Positions 28,650-41,891 are shown, counted from the stretch's first letter. The stretch is DNA of 64,000 nt from Erythrocercus mccallii (GCA_013397435.1 VZRG01000203.1:682001-746000); one strand, 5' to 3'. Translations and numbers: made by a program. Notes: a model not told the origin generated them from the letters alone.

Positions 28650-31600
28650 TTATTTAAAGTCTAGTGCTCGTACAAACACTTTTCTAGGCTCCAGGGAAAG
28701 AAGACCAAGAAGCTGAAAAAAAGCAAACCAAGGACAGCAAGAAGTCCCAGAGAAGATGAAAAGTTCACAAGCCACAGGAACAGACAAATTTTCCCAGAGA
28801 GGGAACAACTCTTCCTTTCCCCAGAGGACACTTGTTTTGTTTATCTGAGGTTTTTGGTGTGTGCTTTCAGCTGTCTGCATGTTTGGGGGCTTGTTTTCAT
28901 TAATTTCTGAAGTGAGAGACTTCAAGATTTTTTGATTTGGGTTTGTTTTTGTAAGGTCTCCAACTGCTTTTTTTCCCCATTTTAAATGAAACCTTACTTG
29001 TTAAATATCCCCTTTTTCAGCAGAAATAGCTAACCTTGGAAATAGGATTGTTTTTGTAACCAGGTGGGGTCCCACCCATCTGCACTCAGCATTATTCATA
29101 CTGGCCCACATCCAGAATTTTCTTCAGGGTGGATTTCATTCCTGTTAAGCTCAAAACAAAATGCTGTGGCCTGACCTAGCCCCTTGTCTCCTCTCAGCTC
29201 TCCTGGTTCTTCCTGAAGGACCCACCATGCACCCATCATTCCCCTCTAAGGAGACTCGCAGCTTTTCATGGTCCTAATGACAAACACATGGTGCAGAGGG
29301 ACCAGGCAAGGAGAAGAGTTTCTGTATATTCTGAGAAGCTTTTCATTCTGAATACATTTTCCCCCTTCCAAGAACCAGATATTTTAATTTTCCAAAGGGT
29401 AATCTTTTGATAATGCTATGTATTAACAGAGATGAGAATCACTTGAGCTTTCTAACATTTTCAGGTATTTACTTTCTTCAGCCTGAACTCTTACAGCCAG
29501 TGACAAACCCAGTATTTCACTCTATTCCCTAGCATGTACTGCATTACACGAATAAATCCCACTCTCTGAGGGGCAATTTCTTTCTGTTTGATCTATGCTA
29601 AGATTCAGCAGCAGAACAGCATCAGAGTGGCCCCTCTGCAGCTCAGCTCCCAGTCACCACTGCCCTGGTGACACTCGGCAGCCCTGCTCCTTCACTCATC
29701 CCTCTGCCTTCTGCATTGTCTCTCCTATTTTCAACTCTTGCCATTTTATTATTTCCTCATTGTAGCCCACCTTGTTTCCAGGGCTGAAACCATGTCTTTT
29801 TGTTTGGTCTGACCCACAGCAGGCAGCCAGCTGGTTTGCTGCATCTTCATGAAGCAGGAGCCCCCAAACAATGACACAGGACTTAGCATCTCAGACCAAT
29901 TCCTGCTGGCAGCTTTCCCTCTCCTCCTCATCCTGCTGCTGAAATGGGAGTGCTTATGGCTTTGGACGCTTAAAACCCCTCTACCAAGTGTTTGTGCAGC
30001 TGTGGTGCCTGGCTGCTGGAACCAGAAGATGGACAACAGGCAGTACAGTTTTGGGCAGGCTCCTTGCCCCCCAGGTTTACTGGTCTGTGGGGCAGGGACT
30101 GAGCACTGCAGCCACTGCCCTGCCTGGTGCCACTGCAGCAGCTGGGGCTACAAAGTCTGTCAAACTGACACAGCACACACTGAGGAAAAGCACAAAAATA
30201 ATTATTTCCATAACCAGCTAGCCAGTTCACATGATTTCTTTTTTTCTGACAGAGTAGATAATCTTTTGCTAAATGTATTTCACATTTTATGAGCATTCTC
30301 CTTGCACCTGCTATTGCTCATTTCATATGGCATTTCAAACTTCCTTGCCCAGATCTGGTACCAAGATGGTTTCTGCCAAGAACTGGCTGGTTAAAAGCCA
30401 CAGAAATCACAGATCATACCCTGCTGTTGGCCATCAACCTTAAGAGTTTATTAATTAGCAATTAGCCATTTTTCTCAGAAAACCTGTGTGACAAAGGCAG
30501 CTCTAACATATCACCTACACATATGGAAACACTTTACTTATCTACATATTCATTTGTATATATCACATACACACACAAACATGTCACCATGAAGGCAGCT
30601 AGAATAACACATACAGTAGCAATTCTGCCTGTCCCCATTGCTTCTTGCTCTCCCATCTACCTGTCAGCAAGGACTGTGCCTGCAAGCAAGTCAGGCACGA
30701 AGTGACAACCAGTCAACCTGTCACTGTACTGATCCCAGGAAAGGAAAGCCAGAAAGTTTTATCCACCGCAGATGGCAAGAAAAGGAGAGCAAAGGAATTT
30801 GAAAACTGTAGTGAACTTGGCGTAACAATGAAAAAATGTACAAACACAAAATGTTTTACATTTTAGTAAAACTTCATAACCAGACCAAGGTCAATTGGCA
30901 AAACCAACCAACCAACCAACCAAGAAAACAAACCAGACACTTACAGAGTGTTAATAATGTTTTGTATGCTGAAAAGAGAGACATTGCAGCTGATCAGCTG
31001 ATTTCGGCTGCTACATTATGAACTTGCCTCTGGAAGAGACCTAGAGTAGCAAAGGCACACATGATCCCACAAAAAACAAACAAAAAAAAAGGCAAAAAAA
31101 AGCAAACTACTTAATCTGAGAAAGCTATGTTATTTCATATAAGAATCAGAGAAGTCTGAAAACACTTATTTATTCTGTAACACCTGTGTAGAAAACACCC
31201 AAATTAATCTAAATTAAATTAAACTGTATAAACACCTTTGTTAAAATAATGCTGAGGATTAGAATGGGACTGAAGAGCATCACCTGAGAAAGGCTGAAGC
31301 TGCAATTGCTGGTGAATGAGTTGGCAGTGCCACTGAAATGTAAAAACTGCTTTACAATCATCATCTTTTAATAATCAGCCCAACAGCACATGGCAAAAAT
31401 AGAAACCTGCCTACAAAACCAGCACATATGGGAAAAGCTCACTCCTGGTTGTTTTATTTTAAACAAACCCTACAGTAGCTCCCATTGTTTGTTTGTTTTT
31501 CCCCCCAGACTAGACAGCATGTGGCTTATGAGCCACACTGATAGATGCAATAAAGCTCCTGCCAGATCTGATTGATGACGGCACTAGGAAGTGCTGTGAA

Positions 31601-33146
31601 GGTCACAGTGTAATTCTCTCTTTGCAGCTGCTCCTGGCAAAAATGGTACAGGAAAACAAAATCTGGATCCGCTAATTGCTAATAACAGGGAAATTCCGTC
31701 CTTACCTTGCCTTCTCCTCTCTTCCAATTTCTAACAGGAATGCCATAAGCATGTGTAACCAATGGGAAACTAGATAAGTTTCAAAGACATACTTAAACAT
31801 CCTTTAATGGACCAAAAAAAAAATCTATCCACAGCAACTGGCCAAACATTGAGCCTTTATACTTTCAAGACAGTGCAGAGTAGTTTAACATGAAAGCTGC
31901 GTATGAAAGAGCTTTTACTATTTGCTCTTCTGCAAAAGTGAGATAACATACCACTACGTATTCCCTGTGAAGCAGTGCTATCTCTGATACTGTGAATATA
32001 TGAACTAAGCTCCTTTCCCAAAGTCTGTTCATTTTAAATGAACAAGGGAAGCATGCTCACTAGAACTGGCTACTAGCAAGCCAGAGCATCAGTCAGTCAA
32101 GTGGACACCAAAATCCTTTTTTCCATAAATGTTGAGATGTGATGAGGACACTGATAAGAGACTTCAGGGAATTCACATGCATGATATAATGACAGTCCCC
32201 TAATGAATAATATATATTCAGTGTAAGTCATAGCAATTACCTCACATACAGTGTTGTATTTCTCGGGGGTAAGATGTTGTTTTCTTTGAGACATCAGCTA
32301 CATTACAGATTAAATTTTAAACCACTTGTGTGTTCTTTTCTGGCACTATTAATGGATGAAAATATTTTTATTCAGCATTTTGTACTAACAAAAATTTTGG
32401 CACAGTAAGGCCATTACCAACATCTGTCCTAGAGAAAGACAGTCTTTATCACTCAGCTCAAAACTACAAAATGGCAGAGGGATCTTGGCAGGAGAAATCC
32501 CCTAGATAGTCAAAAAATCCCACCACTATGTCACCATAAAAGGAATAATACATTGATTTTTTTTTTCCTTCTTCAGTTTAGGAAAGAGATTTAGAAAAGA
32601 CAGGCCTATCAGTTTGCTCCTTTTATTGCCATACATATACCACTAGTTTTAAAATACCAATAGATGTAAAGAGCAGTGTCTATACAAGATCCAACTGATT
32701 TAAAAAATCCTCTCAGGAGTTTCTTTCCTAGATTTCTTGATGAACACTGGTAAAATATACAGCAGATATTGATCTATCCTTTTCACAGCCTCCTGTATTC
32801 TCCAAGGCATACTCTTAAGAGGGGTAACCACCAGCAGTTCATTTGGACATTTTTGTGTTAAGGATGCTCAGCACGTTTGGCAGCCAAACCTTACTACGCA
32901 CACTATGTCAGGACTGACTTTTTGCTAGTATGGCAAAGGGGAAACCAATGGCAGTTCTGCCATTCAGGTTTTCATTTCTTGCCGTATCTCTGGAAAATAG
33001 AGATTATGTCCCAAAAGACTGTTACCTGCTATGAGATATGTTCCACTGTATAAACCCAATTTATGTTCCTGCAATACTATTCATTACCATTACTCACAGC
33101 AGCATGTCTTTTATGACCTGGAAAGTTAAGAGTTAACTTCTGATCA
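28650..33146 (-). other. Intronic DNA (inferred AFAP1 intron 1)
   Basis: Non-coding in appearance. Contains an AACC tetranucleotide run (30902-30922) and a candidate conserved element at about 31550-31690. The plus-strand frame 29849-30292 (147 codons) lies in a GC-richer stretch but has no recognisable domain. Confidence 0.4.
30902..30922. repeat. (AACC)n tetranucleotide microsatellite
   Basis: About five AACC units in tandem. Confidence 0.93.
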
Positions 33147-33205
33147 CAGAGTATCATAGAACAGTTTGGGTTCGGAGGGACCTTAAAGACCATCTAGCAC
33201 AGTAA
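33147..33205 (-). mobile_element. Short CR1 LINE 3'-end fragment
   Basis: ATCATAGAACAGTTTGGGTT followed by GGAGGGACCTTAAAGACC and ATCTAG is the reverse complement of the CR1 3' terminus. Only about 55 bp are recognisable. Confidence 0.85.
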
Positions 33206-35989
33206 GAGCAATTTAATCTACACATAATGTTTTAGAGCACTGAAGCACTACAAATGGCATAGATAGGTTGGTGCAGTGAGACTGTCGTGCTGGAGTAACC
33301 CCCTGCACTCTGAGCTCAGGGTCACCCCCGTGCCATTGCAGCCACGTGTCTTCCTACCTGCTCATACTGTGTGGACAGACCGTTCTCAGTATTGCTTCAA
33401 GCAGACACTCCCCAGAAAGACATCTGGTATGATCTTGAAAACTTAAATTACTCTAAGGTCAGCTTTAAGTGCTTCATAGTAGGAAAACTAATTCCTAAAA
33501 CTAATTCCTCCTAGATGACTCTTATAGATGGAGGAGTTCAAGATCTGGCTTTTTCAGTCCTTCACTAAAAGCTCAGAGTACCTGCACTCCTCTGGCTGAC
33601 TTCCACATTTCTATTACTCTTGTTTGGTTTGACTACTAAGAGTTCAACTGTGAGCCTACGAACACTTTACATTAGAAGTATATTAATCTGGAATAATACC
33701 TACTGAGTGTGTAACACAGTCACCCTCCCAGCCCAGACAGACAGTTTCTATACCAGATGAAATTTGTCAATGAAGTGATGAGTCAGGGAAGTCAGAACCA
33801 TACCAGTAGCTAGGTGTCATTCACATCTAAAACCAGTTGAACTGCATAGCTGGAAGGGATGCACAATTTTTTGGAAATACTGCCACAGTACGCTTCACTG
33901 TGACTAACCCATAATAGCAGAGAGTGAACTAACTATACAGGAGTTTGGAGGTGCAAGTCCTTGCATCTCACCCTCCCACCTCAGCAGGAGACCTCCTGCA
34001 AATGAATATTAAGCACATCCCTTCCTCCTCCTCCTCGACCCCTCCTCAGGAAACAAAGAGCACAGCTTTGAACAAAGCGGTTAACCAGGCGGGCTCCTAG
34101 ATACCACACTCCCACTGAGTGACCTATCAGACACAAAACTTTTGAAAATGGATGGAAATTAAATCGGTTGACTCCAGATAGCATCAACCAGCCCTGCACC
34201 GCTGGCTCTTTGTCCTGAGGCAATGTCACAAGGGAGACAGCAGCAAGCAGCAGGGCAAGACAATTCCTGGTCTTACAGCAAGTTGTCTTTGCACCACTGA
34301 AAGGAACAGCACAATTAGTCATATGTGTAACAAACACAGCCTGTCCCACCGAGGCTTCGATTTTTGATTGTGGGTTTTAGGTCTCAGACTATATGTCTTA
34401 AACTCTGAGAGCTTTAGGAGAGGAAAAGGAAAATCATCCTTCACTAAGATTGTAAAATTTTTAGTGTAAGTGGTTGATCTATTGAAGTCTTGCATTTTAC
34501 TCCCTTCCTTGTTGGCACTGCTTTAATACAAAATTTCAATCCCACAGACCTTGAAGATCCCTTTATGTAAAAGTCTACCCAAGATACAGGAACACAACGT
34601 AACACTTTGTCTTTTGATGACAAATTTCCTAGGAAACACCAAATAGTGCCACGTATCACCTAAGGCAGTGAGTATCTGCTCATTGTTCTATTTGCCGGCT
34701 TGTCACTGCAGTCACTGGCTGACACACAAAGAAAACTGTAGATCCTTCTTTTTCAAATCCATTTCAAATTCTTCTTAAACCCATGTGGTGCCCTACAGCC
34801 CCAGAAACACAGGATGCTCTCCCCCTGGCTCTAATGTAGCATTTGCTCTTCTTTTACATCAGTTGTAAAAGGAAAAACGGTTTGTTCAGAACAAGAAAGT
34901 AATTGTGCAGTTCTTCCCGTGGAAACCACCAGGAGGCATAAGGGATGATGGAAGGGCACCAAGTGCCCATATAGGAGAGCACTGATGGATAGACCCATCT
35001 GCCTGCCAAGCTGTTCTCTTGTGCCCCTGCACCGACCATTATCAGAAAGGCACACAAAAAAGGTTCATAACACCATTATTTTCATGAAGGAAAAGAGTGG
35101 CCCTGTGACACTTGGAGCAAACAGCAGCAGAGCACCTGCAAGGTTGAGACACTAGTTATGGAATAATCATTAATTGTTTTGGATACCTCGGAAAATTGAA
35201 CCAAACCGTGCCATGATTTTTTTTTCCCCATGGAACAAAACAAAGAGCTGCACAAAGAACAGCAGAATCTGTCACCTTAAGAAGCTCTGGACTGAAGCAC
35301 ATTATTTAATTAGATTTCTCTGGCTTTGAGATTTATCCTTTCATAGCTAGATCTCAGCCACAAACTTCAGTAATACAATAAACAGAACAGGCACACCAAG
35401 TGTTTGCATCAAACTGATCATAAAGGATCCAGAGGGGACATGAGCTAAATACTTCTCTGTTTCCCACATGTGCCTTGTCTTGCCTTTCAGAGTGTGCATT
35501 TACTCAGCCGCACTGTCCTTTAGGGCAGGTGAATGCCTGGGTTGCCGAGGGATGCCTGCCTGAATCCAATCACCTCCTGCCACTCCAGAGCTTTCAGGTT
35601 ATGGAGCGACTCCTGCTTTTGGCCGTTCATCTGGCTCTTTTGCCGCCCATTCTTTTTCTACCGCCTAAATCTTTGGCAAGTTTCCTCTAACTCCTCAACA
35701 CAAGACACATACCGCGCGTAGAACCGACAAACTTGAGTTTCCAAAAAATCTCTCAGTGGAAGAAATCGAACCACGTCGCTGTGACCTGTCCCCCTCAGCC
35801 TCCAATAGCAGGCTGCTCCTCAGCTCGAACCTCCGTTCAACAGGAAATCAAGGAGGGGGTCGGCCCGGGAAGCCAGCGGGATGGATCTGGAAAGATGGTT
35901 CTGTTCGCCTTTGCCCTGACTGACTCCAGGACTGTAACGTGATGCAATCTCTCGGCTATGATGAAACAGGATCAAATGGCCAAGTCTGC
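33206..35989 (-). other. Intronic DNA just downstream of the CpG island
   Basis: Inferred start of the large first intron of the minus-strand gene. GC content rises towards the island after about 35450. No exon or repeat family was recognised. Open frames such as minus 33981-34349 and plus 35475-35690 show no known domain. Confidence 0.4.
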
Positions 35990-36464
35990 AGGAAGACCAC
36001 CTCTGCCCACCCCAAAAGGCAGGAAATAGGAAAGCTCGCAGTGGTACAAAGCAGCAGCGCGGCTGCCTGGCCGGTGCCTTTCCCGGGGAGGGATGCGAGT
36101 TTGGGGATGGCGGACAGAGAGGGCTGCGTTCCGGAGGATCTCGGCCGGGCTCCTGCCCTTCCAAAGCCCGGGCAGGAGCCGCCGCCGCCCGATAACCGGG
36201 TTCCCTCCCAGCACTTTCCATGTGCTGCTCCCGGCCAAGAAAACGAGTGAGACTTTTTTCTATTTTTTTTCCCCCAGTAACCCCGCAGCTTTCCAAGCAT
36301 AGGGCTGCCTGGAGCAGAGGCGAAGCGGCGGCTGAAAAAGCCCATTTCTGAATCCAGCCCTTCCCCTCCCTCTTTTCCCTCCTGTGCTCGCTCACGGCCC
36401 GCAGAGCTCGGCAGGGATGCTGCCCGGGGCGGGCGGGGAGCGAGCGCGGCCGGAGCCCTCCTAC

Positions 36465-36650
36465 CTTAGCGGCCGTGCTGCGGCGGCTGCCGGCACAAAG
36501 CGGCCGAGCGCGGCTCCACCCGCGGCTCCTCCCGCAGCCCCGCTCTGCCGCGGAGCGCAGCCAGCGCCGCACCGGGAGGGGACAGCGGGGAGGGGACAGC
36601 GGGGCGGGAGCAGCCGCCCGCTCCCACCGCCCCCGGGCCCGCCCCGCGGG
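36465..36650 (-). other. AFAP1: Probable non-coding first exon of AFAP1 (5' boundary unknown)
   Basis: The minus strand has a strong donor, GCTAAG|GTAGGAG, with the last exonic base at 36465. No ATG lies in the roughly 100 bases before it, so the exon would be 5' UTR. AFAP1 in mammals, as I recall it, has a non-coding exon 1, with the start codon in exon 2 after a long intron. AFAP1 encodes an actin-filament adaptor with PH domains that binds Src. Exon 2 (expected to begin MEELIVEL) was not found in 1-36464, so the gene name rests on synteny with ABLIM2. The right boundary given is nominal because a transcription start cannot be read from sequence. Confidence 0.45.
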
Positions 36651-36662
36651 GAGGGGACAGCG
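36574..36662. repeat. Three copies of a 14-bp GC-rich motif in the CpG island
   Basis: GGGAGGGGACAGCG occurs perfectly at 36574-36587, directly repeated at 36588-36601, and again at 36649-36662. It includes a MAZ/KLF-like GGGAGGGG core. Confidence 0.9.
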
Positions 36663-36722
36663 CCGAGGCGGAGCCAGCGGAACAAAGGCGGGGGGGCCGC
36701 AGCAGCCCCCGGGCAGGGGCAG
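36650..36722 (+). ncRNA. Candidate divergent transcript first exon (plus strand)
   Basis: The plus strand of the CpG island contains CCCGGGCAGGGGCAG|GTGAGC, a near-consensus donor with exon end 36722. Bidirectional CpG-island promoters often produce such upstream antisense RNAs. No coding sequence is recognisable in the exon or just after it. The left boundary is nominal. It could also be a chance GTGAGC in GC-rich DNA. Confidence 0.25.
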
Positions 36723-39232
36723 GTGAGCTGAAGTGCTCCTTGAGAGGCAGATGCTGGCAGATCAAAGCTGGGCTTCTTGCCCCAGAGTAAAGCCTCTCTG
36801 GAGTCGGAGGTTTGTTCCCCGGGTAAATGCTGGAATACTGCGATATCACAGCGTAGTGCAGTACCTCATGTGCAGCCCATGCCCTCCCCATTCCTGCCCA
36901 GGAGATGCCGTGACCTGGGCACTGAGCATTGGAGGAATAACGTGGATTTGGGGCATAATGAACGTCTGCATTTATCTAAAATTTAAGGTCTTTTGTTGAA
37001 ATGATGTAAAATCATGCACAAACCTAACACAAATTTAACACCTGGTTCCATCATCTTAGTTTAGCAGAAGCTGGAAATCTGAGGTCACAGAAGAATGTCA
37101 CTAAAGGAAGAACATTAGTTAAAGCAACTTTGTCTTTAGTCCAGCTGGGTGTCAGAAAGAATCTTTAACTTCAGCTCTAACAGTTGGATGCACAAGTGTG
37201 CTCTTGTGAGAAATATTTGGGGAACACTGGACATCAAAGTACATAACTCTGTACAAGCTTGTAGCTTTACTTTGTACTAGAGAGTATGCAATTTCTTAAG
37301 CACCTTAAAATTTAATTAATAAAATTTAGGTTGTTCTGACCAGATTTAATGTGCTCTTCTGTCCTGTTTCATCATCCTTAGTCATTCCAAGAAGGTGATA
37401 CCGAATGTAACAGGTTTGACCAGGGAAAATTCTATTTAGTCAGCATGTACAGTGTGTGGCCACTTAGGATATGCATGAGATCTCCACAGCTTAAAACAGG
37501 AGAGCTGAATTCACAGCCCAATCTTTTCAACAAATACTACTTAGCCTAAAATCTCACTTTCAGCTGTTCTCTTTCTTCTATGCCTTTGGGTATGGGCAGG
37601 GAAGGACTTGCCTACTGGATGAGTTATTCCAGCAGCAGCCTGCTCCTACCTGCCTTTTTGTATTCTGCTTGTTGGGAGTTGGCAAGGAGGGGCTTTGGAG
37701 TACTTAGAAGTACTGTTTTTCAGGCAATAGTGCTTAGCTGGTCTTGAAGAAATTAAACCACAGCTCCTCTTCTCCACGGTTCAGTTGCTTGCAGCTATTG
37801 CTCTCTTTGAGCTACTTAATTTGTATCATGACCTGTAAAATATGATATCTAGGGAGAACAATCCAGTACTTTTTCTGTAAAAGCCCAGCCCTTGGCTGCT
37901 GTGGTGCATGCAGTGTAATCTGCACAGTATCACTGATTTGTATGCTTGCAGTGAGCATTTCCAGTATTTGCTGGCTTTACTGCCTCTAGTTCTTTTAAAA
38001 ATTTTAGTGCGCACATCACATTAAGTAACGCTTCGGCCTCTGCCTACCCTAAGATGTGCTGACGTCTGTAAACAGGGCGCTTGGTTCTAGCAACATTTCA
38101 GAGTATTTCTTCCACAGAAATGTTCTGAAGAAGTTAGGAAGCTGATCAGCAGAGAAACAAAGATGAGAGAGAGTCATCACAAGACCAGCAAGAAAATAAG
38201 CACTTTATGCCCTCTGTCAGATGTGAAAGTGAGATAACTTAAGGATTTCTCCTTAGGCTGTTGGAGAGATTGGTAAAGACTTCACGTCTTGTGGTGGTAA
38301 CTCCAAAGGGACTAAATAATGGGCCATCTATCATGAAGACAATAATCAAACAGCACAAGCTGTTCCTCATGGACAAACTCTCAGGCTGAAGGGCTCAAAA
38401 GGACTTTTTTTCTTATTTTAATTCTTAGTTTTCACAATGCTACCCTTCAAAATGGCATTACTCCCCTACTTTTTAGTTTGTACATATGCATTCCATAAGC
38501 TACTTCAGCTGCAAAATACAACTTAGTGATTCATTTTTCTTTCCCATGAATCTTTAATGACACTACTTAAATACAAATTCTATTTTATAGAATTAAAAAG
38601 AACAGCATATCATTCACCTAGAACACAATATCATCAAAGTAAATCAAGTGATTCCTAAGGAATTGCTCACATGGAAACTGAAATCACATCATTAATAGGA
38701 AATCTGTGGTCCACAGTAACTGTATGTCATATTTCGCACCCAATAAACTTCTTAAAGTAATCATCTTTTAACACAAAGTAACAGAAAGCAAATCTGTGTA
38801 CATGTCCCTATTTGAAATACTTGTCCTCCAGCTTGAAAAAGCATCTTTTAGCTTTAAGACCAAATATTCATGCAATGTTCCAAACCGTCTTTATTCTCAG
38901 TAATTCCCTATACAGTTCCACTCTGTCAAGGATAACTTCATTACTGTAGAAATAATCTTCACAAGCTTTAGGCAGGACTTGGTGAAGCTTAGTCATGGGG
39001 ATCCCTTATCTTCCTGTAATCTTTTTAGCACTGGTTAGCACAAAAGAAAAGAAAATAATCAGAGCAAAGAAAAATAAAATAATCAAGTAGTCCCAGCAGT
39101 AAGGTATCCAAATAAAGCTGTTTACAAGACTGGGACTCTAACCATCAAACAATCTGTAGTGTGTTGAAACAGAAAAGTCATGACAATGATAGACCATATT
39201 CATTATCTCAAGGACATGCTTAAAAGAGTTAA

Positions 39233-39246
39233 TTATGCATAATTTA
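39233..39246. repeat. 14-bp perfect palindrome AATTATGCATAATT
   Basis: The sequence equals its own reverse complement and contains an ATGCAT core with POU-like ATGCATAAT on both strands. Function unknown. Confidence 0.7.
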
Positions 39247-41870
39247 AGATATTTTTCCCTTGGAAAATCAACATTGGATGAAATCTGAGAAACACAGGGA
39301 TGAGAAAAAAATCTCCAACCATTTGTTGTGATTTATGTCTTGTAAGGTACTCCAAGCAATTTGGATTTGGCTCACTTAAGTATAAAAAGGCAGGAAAACA
39401 GTATTTTAGGCATTTAAAAGTAAGGGTCAGTTTTTAAAGATGCACTCAATTCCACCTCCAATCTGCCTTGGACTGAGTCCATAACCTGACAACTCACTAG
39501 TTTAAGAGGCCCCAAAAACTCAGCAACATCCTATTGAGAAAACAAGTGTAAGAAAACCTTTTGGATGCTGTAAGTGATGACTGGTATTCCCTGAAAGTCT
39601 GCTCAATACTTTTCAGTAAAACCTTTCAACGTGCCTGTACAAGATTATGTTCTTTTTTTCAGTATCTTAAAGTGAAATCATAGCTGTAAGGAAAAGCCTG
39701 TATGTTTTTGATATTTGGTATCAGAAAGACCATGAAATAATTTGCCTCTTTTGGATTGTTTTTTTCCTTTTCTTTGGAAGGGGGGTTGTGCAGACAAAAA
39801 AAGCCTAGAATTAGCAAAATATTGACTTCATGTGAGACCCCACACTGCCCTGTGACACTGGTGTGTCAGGCAGGGGAGCTGAGGCTCCCTGGAGCAAACC
39901 TTGCTGCAGCTGCCTCCTGATGTGTCCCACCTCCTGCCCTCACATCACGTTGCCAGGGGGGAATGGATGGTCTCAGGGAAGAGGGAAAAGCAGGCAAAAA
40001 TACTGTGCAATGTGGGCTGTCAGGAGATGGAGTGACATTACAGCAACTGCCACTCTCGTCAGTAAAACATATTGATGGCAGGATTTCAAAAGCAGGAGGC
40101 AAGTTACAGCTTTTTAGAACTGAAATCTTCTTCTGTTACTTTGGAATCCTAATTTCTCAGTAAGGAAAACATCACTGTTTCTGCAGTTGCCTCAGACACT
40201 CAAGGCATTTACAGACTAGGAATAAATGTATTTTACAAATACAAAAAAGCTCTTGATAAATATAGGGTCTTTTCCCCTTTCTTACCATATACTGTGATCC
40301 TGTTACAGCAGAAACTATTGTTGCTAAGAACCTAATATTCAGCATATTTTTGATTTTTTTTTTTTTAAAGAGTATCATGAGTTATTTCTTCTTAGGCCCA
40401 ACAGAATTTTCAGGTCCACTGGGGGAAAAGTAATGATATTCCACATACTTTTAAAAAATTTGTTTCAGGAACAGTGCTGAGTACATATATGTCCCAAAAG
40501 GACATACACAGCAGAAATGCCATCCACCTTTCTGCAAAAAGCAAATTTGAAGAAGTGTGCATTATAGAAACTTCAAGAGGAGGGGTTGTGCTGCTTTTCT
40601 ATAATGCACAGGCTTCTCCTTACTCTCCACACAGATAGGTCATCTGTGTAACACAACCATCTGCAAGTAAATTCACAGAGATGTAAGTATCTTAAATTAG
40701 GTTCTTGGGTTTGAATCAGGGCAAAGGAGGGAATATATAAAAAAAGGATAATACACATTTTACAGAACCCTAACATGCAGGTAAAAAACGTTACTTTCCA
40801 CTTATATTCTTCTGTTTGAACTAAACATAGGCAAACAATCCTTCCTTCTGATTTTAGTTTTGGAAGAAATTCTGTATAACCTGACCTTTGTGCTCCGCTG
40901 CAGGTACGAATGCCAGTGATTTCAGTGGGATTAGCATTTAGTTACTGACATTTACAAAATACTACGCTAACATCCTTTTATTAAATGCATATTAAACCCT
41001 CATAATCACTGAAAAGTAGCTCTGCCTTTGGGTATTACTAGCTTGAAAAAAAAAATCATATTCTTATAATTTTACTTCTTATAAATTTAAAGTTGAATAC
41101 AATAGGGGAAGATTTCCTCTAAGGCTTGCCTCCTTGCCCCTGCTTTCTTTGAATTCAAGCAACATTGGGCCAAAAATGGAATCCTAATGAAACATAAATT
41201 TCAGCTTCTATTCTGTATTTTTATTGTCTCCTGTGCCATTTACAATGGAGTACATTATTTCAGTAGTCTTTTTTTTTATTTTTATTGCACTATAAAAATA
41301 ATCAGTTATCATACTCAGAAAAGGGATTAAGACAAAAAAATGCAATTTGAAGAATTTGATCCTTATACAGCAAATCATACAGTCCTCCTGGCACTTCCAT
41401 CTGTCAAAAACTAATTGTCAGATGAAAAATTTCAGTTATAAAATTGGGAAAAATGGGGAGGTCAAAGTGTTTATCCTCCACATCCATAACTTGAGAGAAT
41501 TTTTTAAAAAACTCTATGAAAATTTTCAAGTGACATGAAGAGTTTTAACTCTATTCCTCAAGTGAATTATTCCAGGTCAGAGAACTGAAAGGAAGTTCAG
41601 ACAGACCATTAACAACCTCAGTTGTTTAATTTGCTATCAATCATGATGCCTTCTTAATGATCAGTTAATAGAAAAAAATTATGGTAGTAGTGTGAGGACT
41701 AATAATGAATCATGTCAGAGTTCAGAGTTGTGTCCACTTGGATGGAAAAAAAACCCCAGCAGTTTGCAAAAGTGAGGTTAGGTCAAGCAAGGCATCAGCA
41801 TAATGTAGGTTTGTAATAAAAAAAGTCAAAGACATTCTTAGTTTTCTTCTTCTCCAACACTCACCCCCTG

Positions 41871-41891
41871 CCCCCCCCCCCAAAAAAAAAA
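41871..41891. repeat. C11-A10 homopolymer pair
   Basis: Eleven C followed directly by ten A. Confidence 0.95.

Larger units (their letters stand above)
35990..36850. promoter_or_regulatory. CpG island promoter (probably AFAP1, possibly bidirectional)
   Basis: This is the only long GC-rich, CpG-dense stretch in the window. Its core (about 36380-36730) holds many GC-box motifs (GGGCGG/CCGCCC) and MAZ-like GGGAGGGG runs, and I see no TATA box. Good splice donors leave it in both directions: minus strand CGGCCGCTAAG|GTAGGAG (exon end 36465) and plus strand GGGGCAG|GTGAGC (exon end 36722). It lies 10.6 kb beyond the ABLIM2 stop codon. In the human 4p16.1 order as I recall it, AFAP1 starts there on the same strand as ABLIM2. 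The island and donors are seen; the AFAP1 name is inference from synteny. Long open frames here (for example minus-strand 35820-36572) are products of high GC. Confidence 0.75.

Noticed and set aside
29849..30292. 147-codon plus-strand open frame
   Set aside because: No recognised domain, no clear splice context; the overlapping opposite-strand frame is equally open, as expected in a locally GC-richer stretch.
1..36464. AFAP1 coding exon 2 (expected start MEELIVEL, then LLDHEYL)
   Set aside because: Searched by eye for the reverse-complement words on the minus strand and not found; probably beyond the left edge.
35820..36572. 250-codon open frame on the minus strand across the CpG island
   Set aside because: It crosses the strong splice donor at 36465, is dominated by Arg, Ala, Gly and Pro as expected from GC-rich DNA read by chance, and has no recognisable domain.
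36384..36731. 115-codon plus-strand open frame in the CpG island
   Set aside because: Ala/Pro/Gly/Arg-rich composition typical of a CpG island; no domain; the GTGAGC donor falls near its end.
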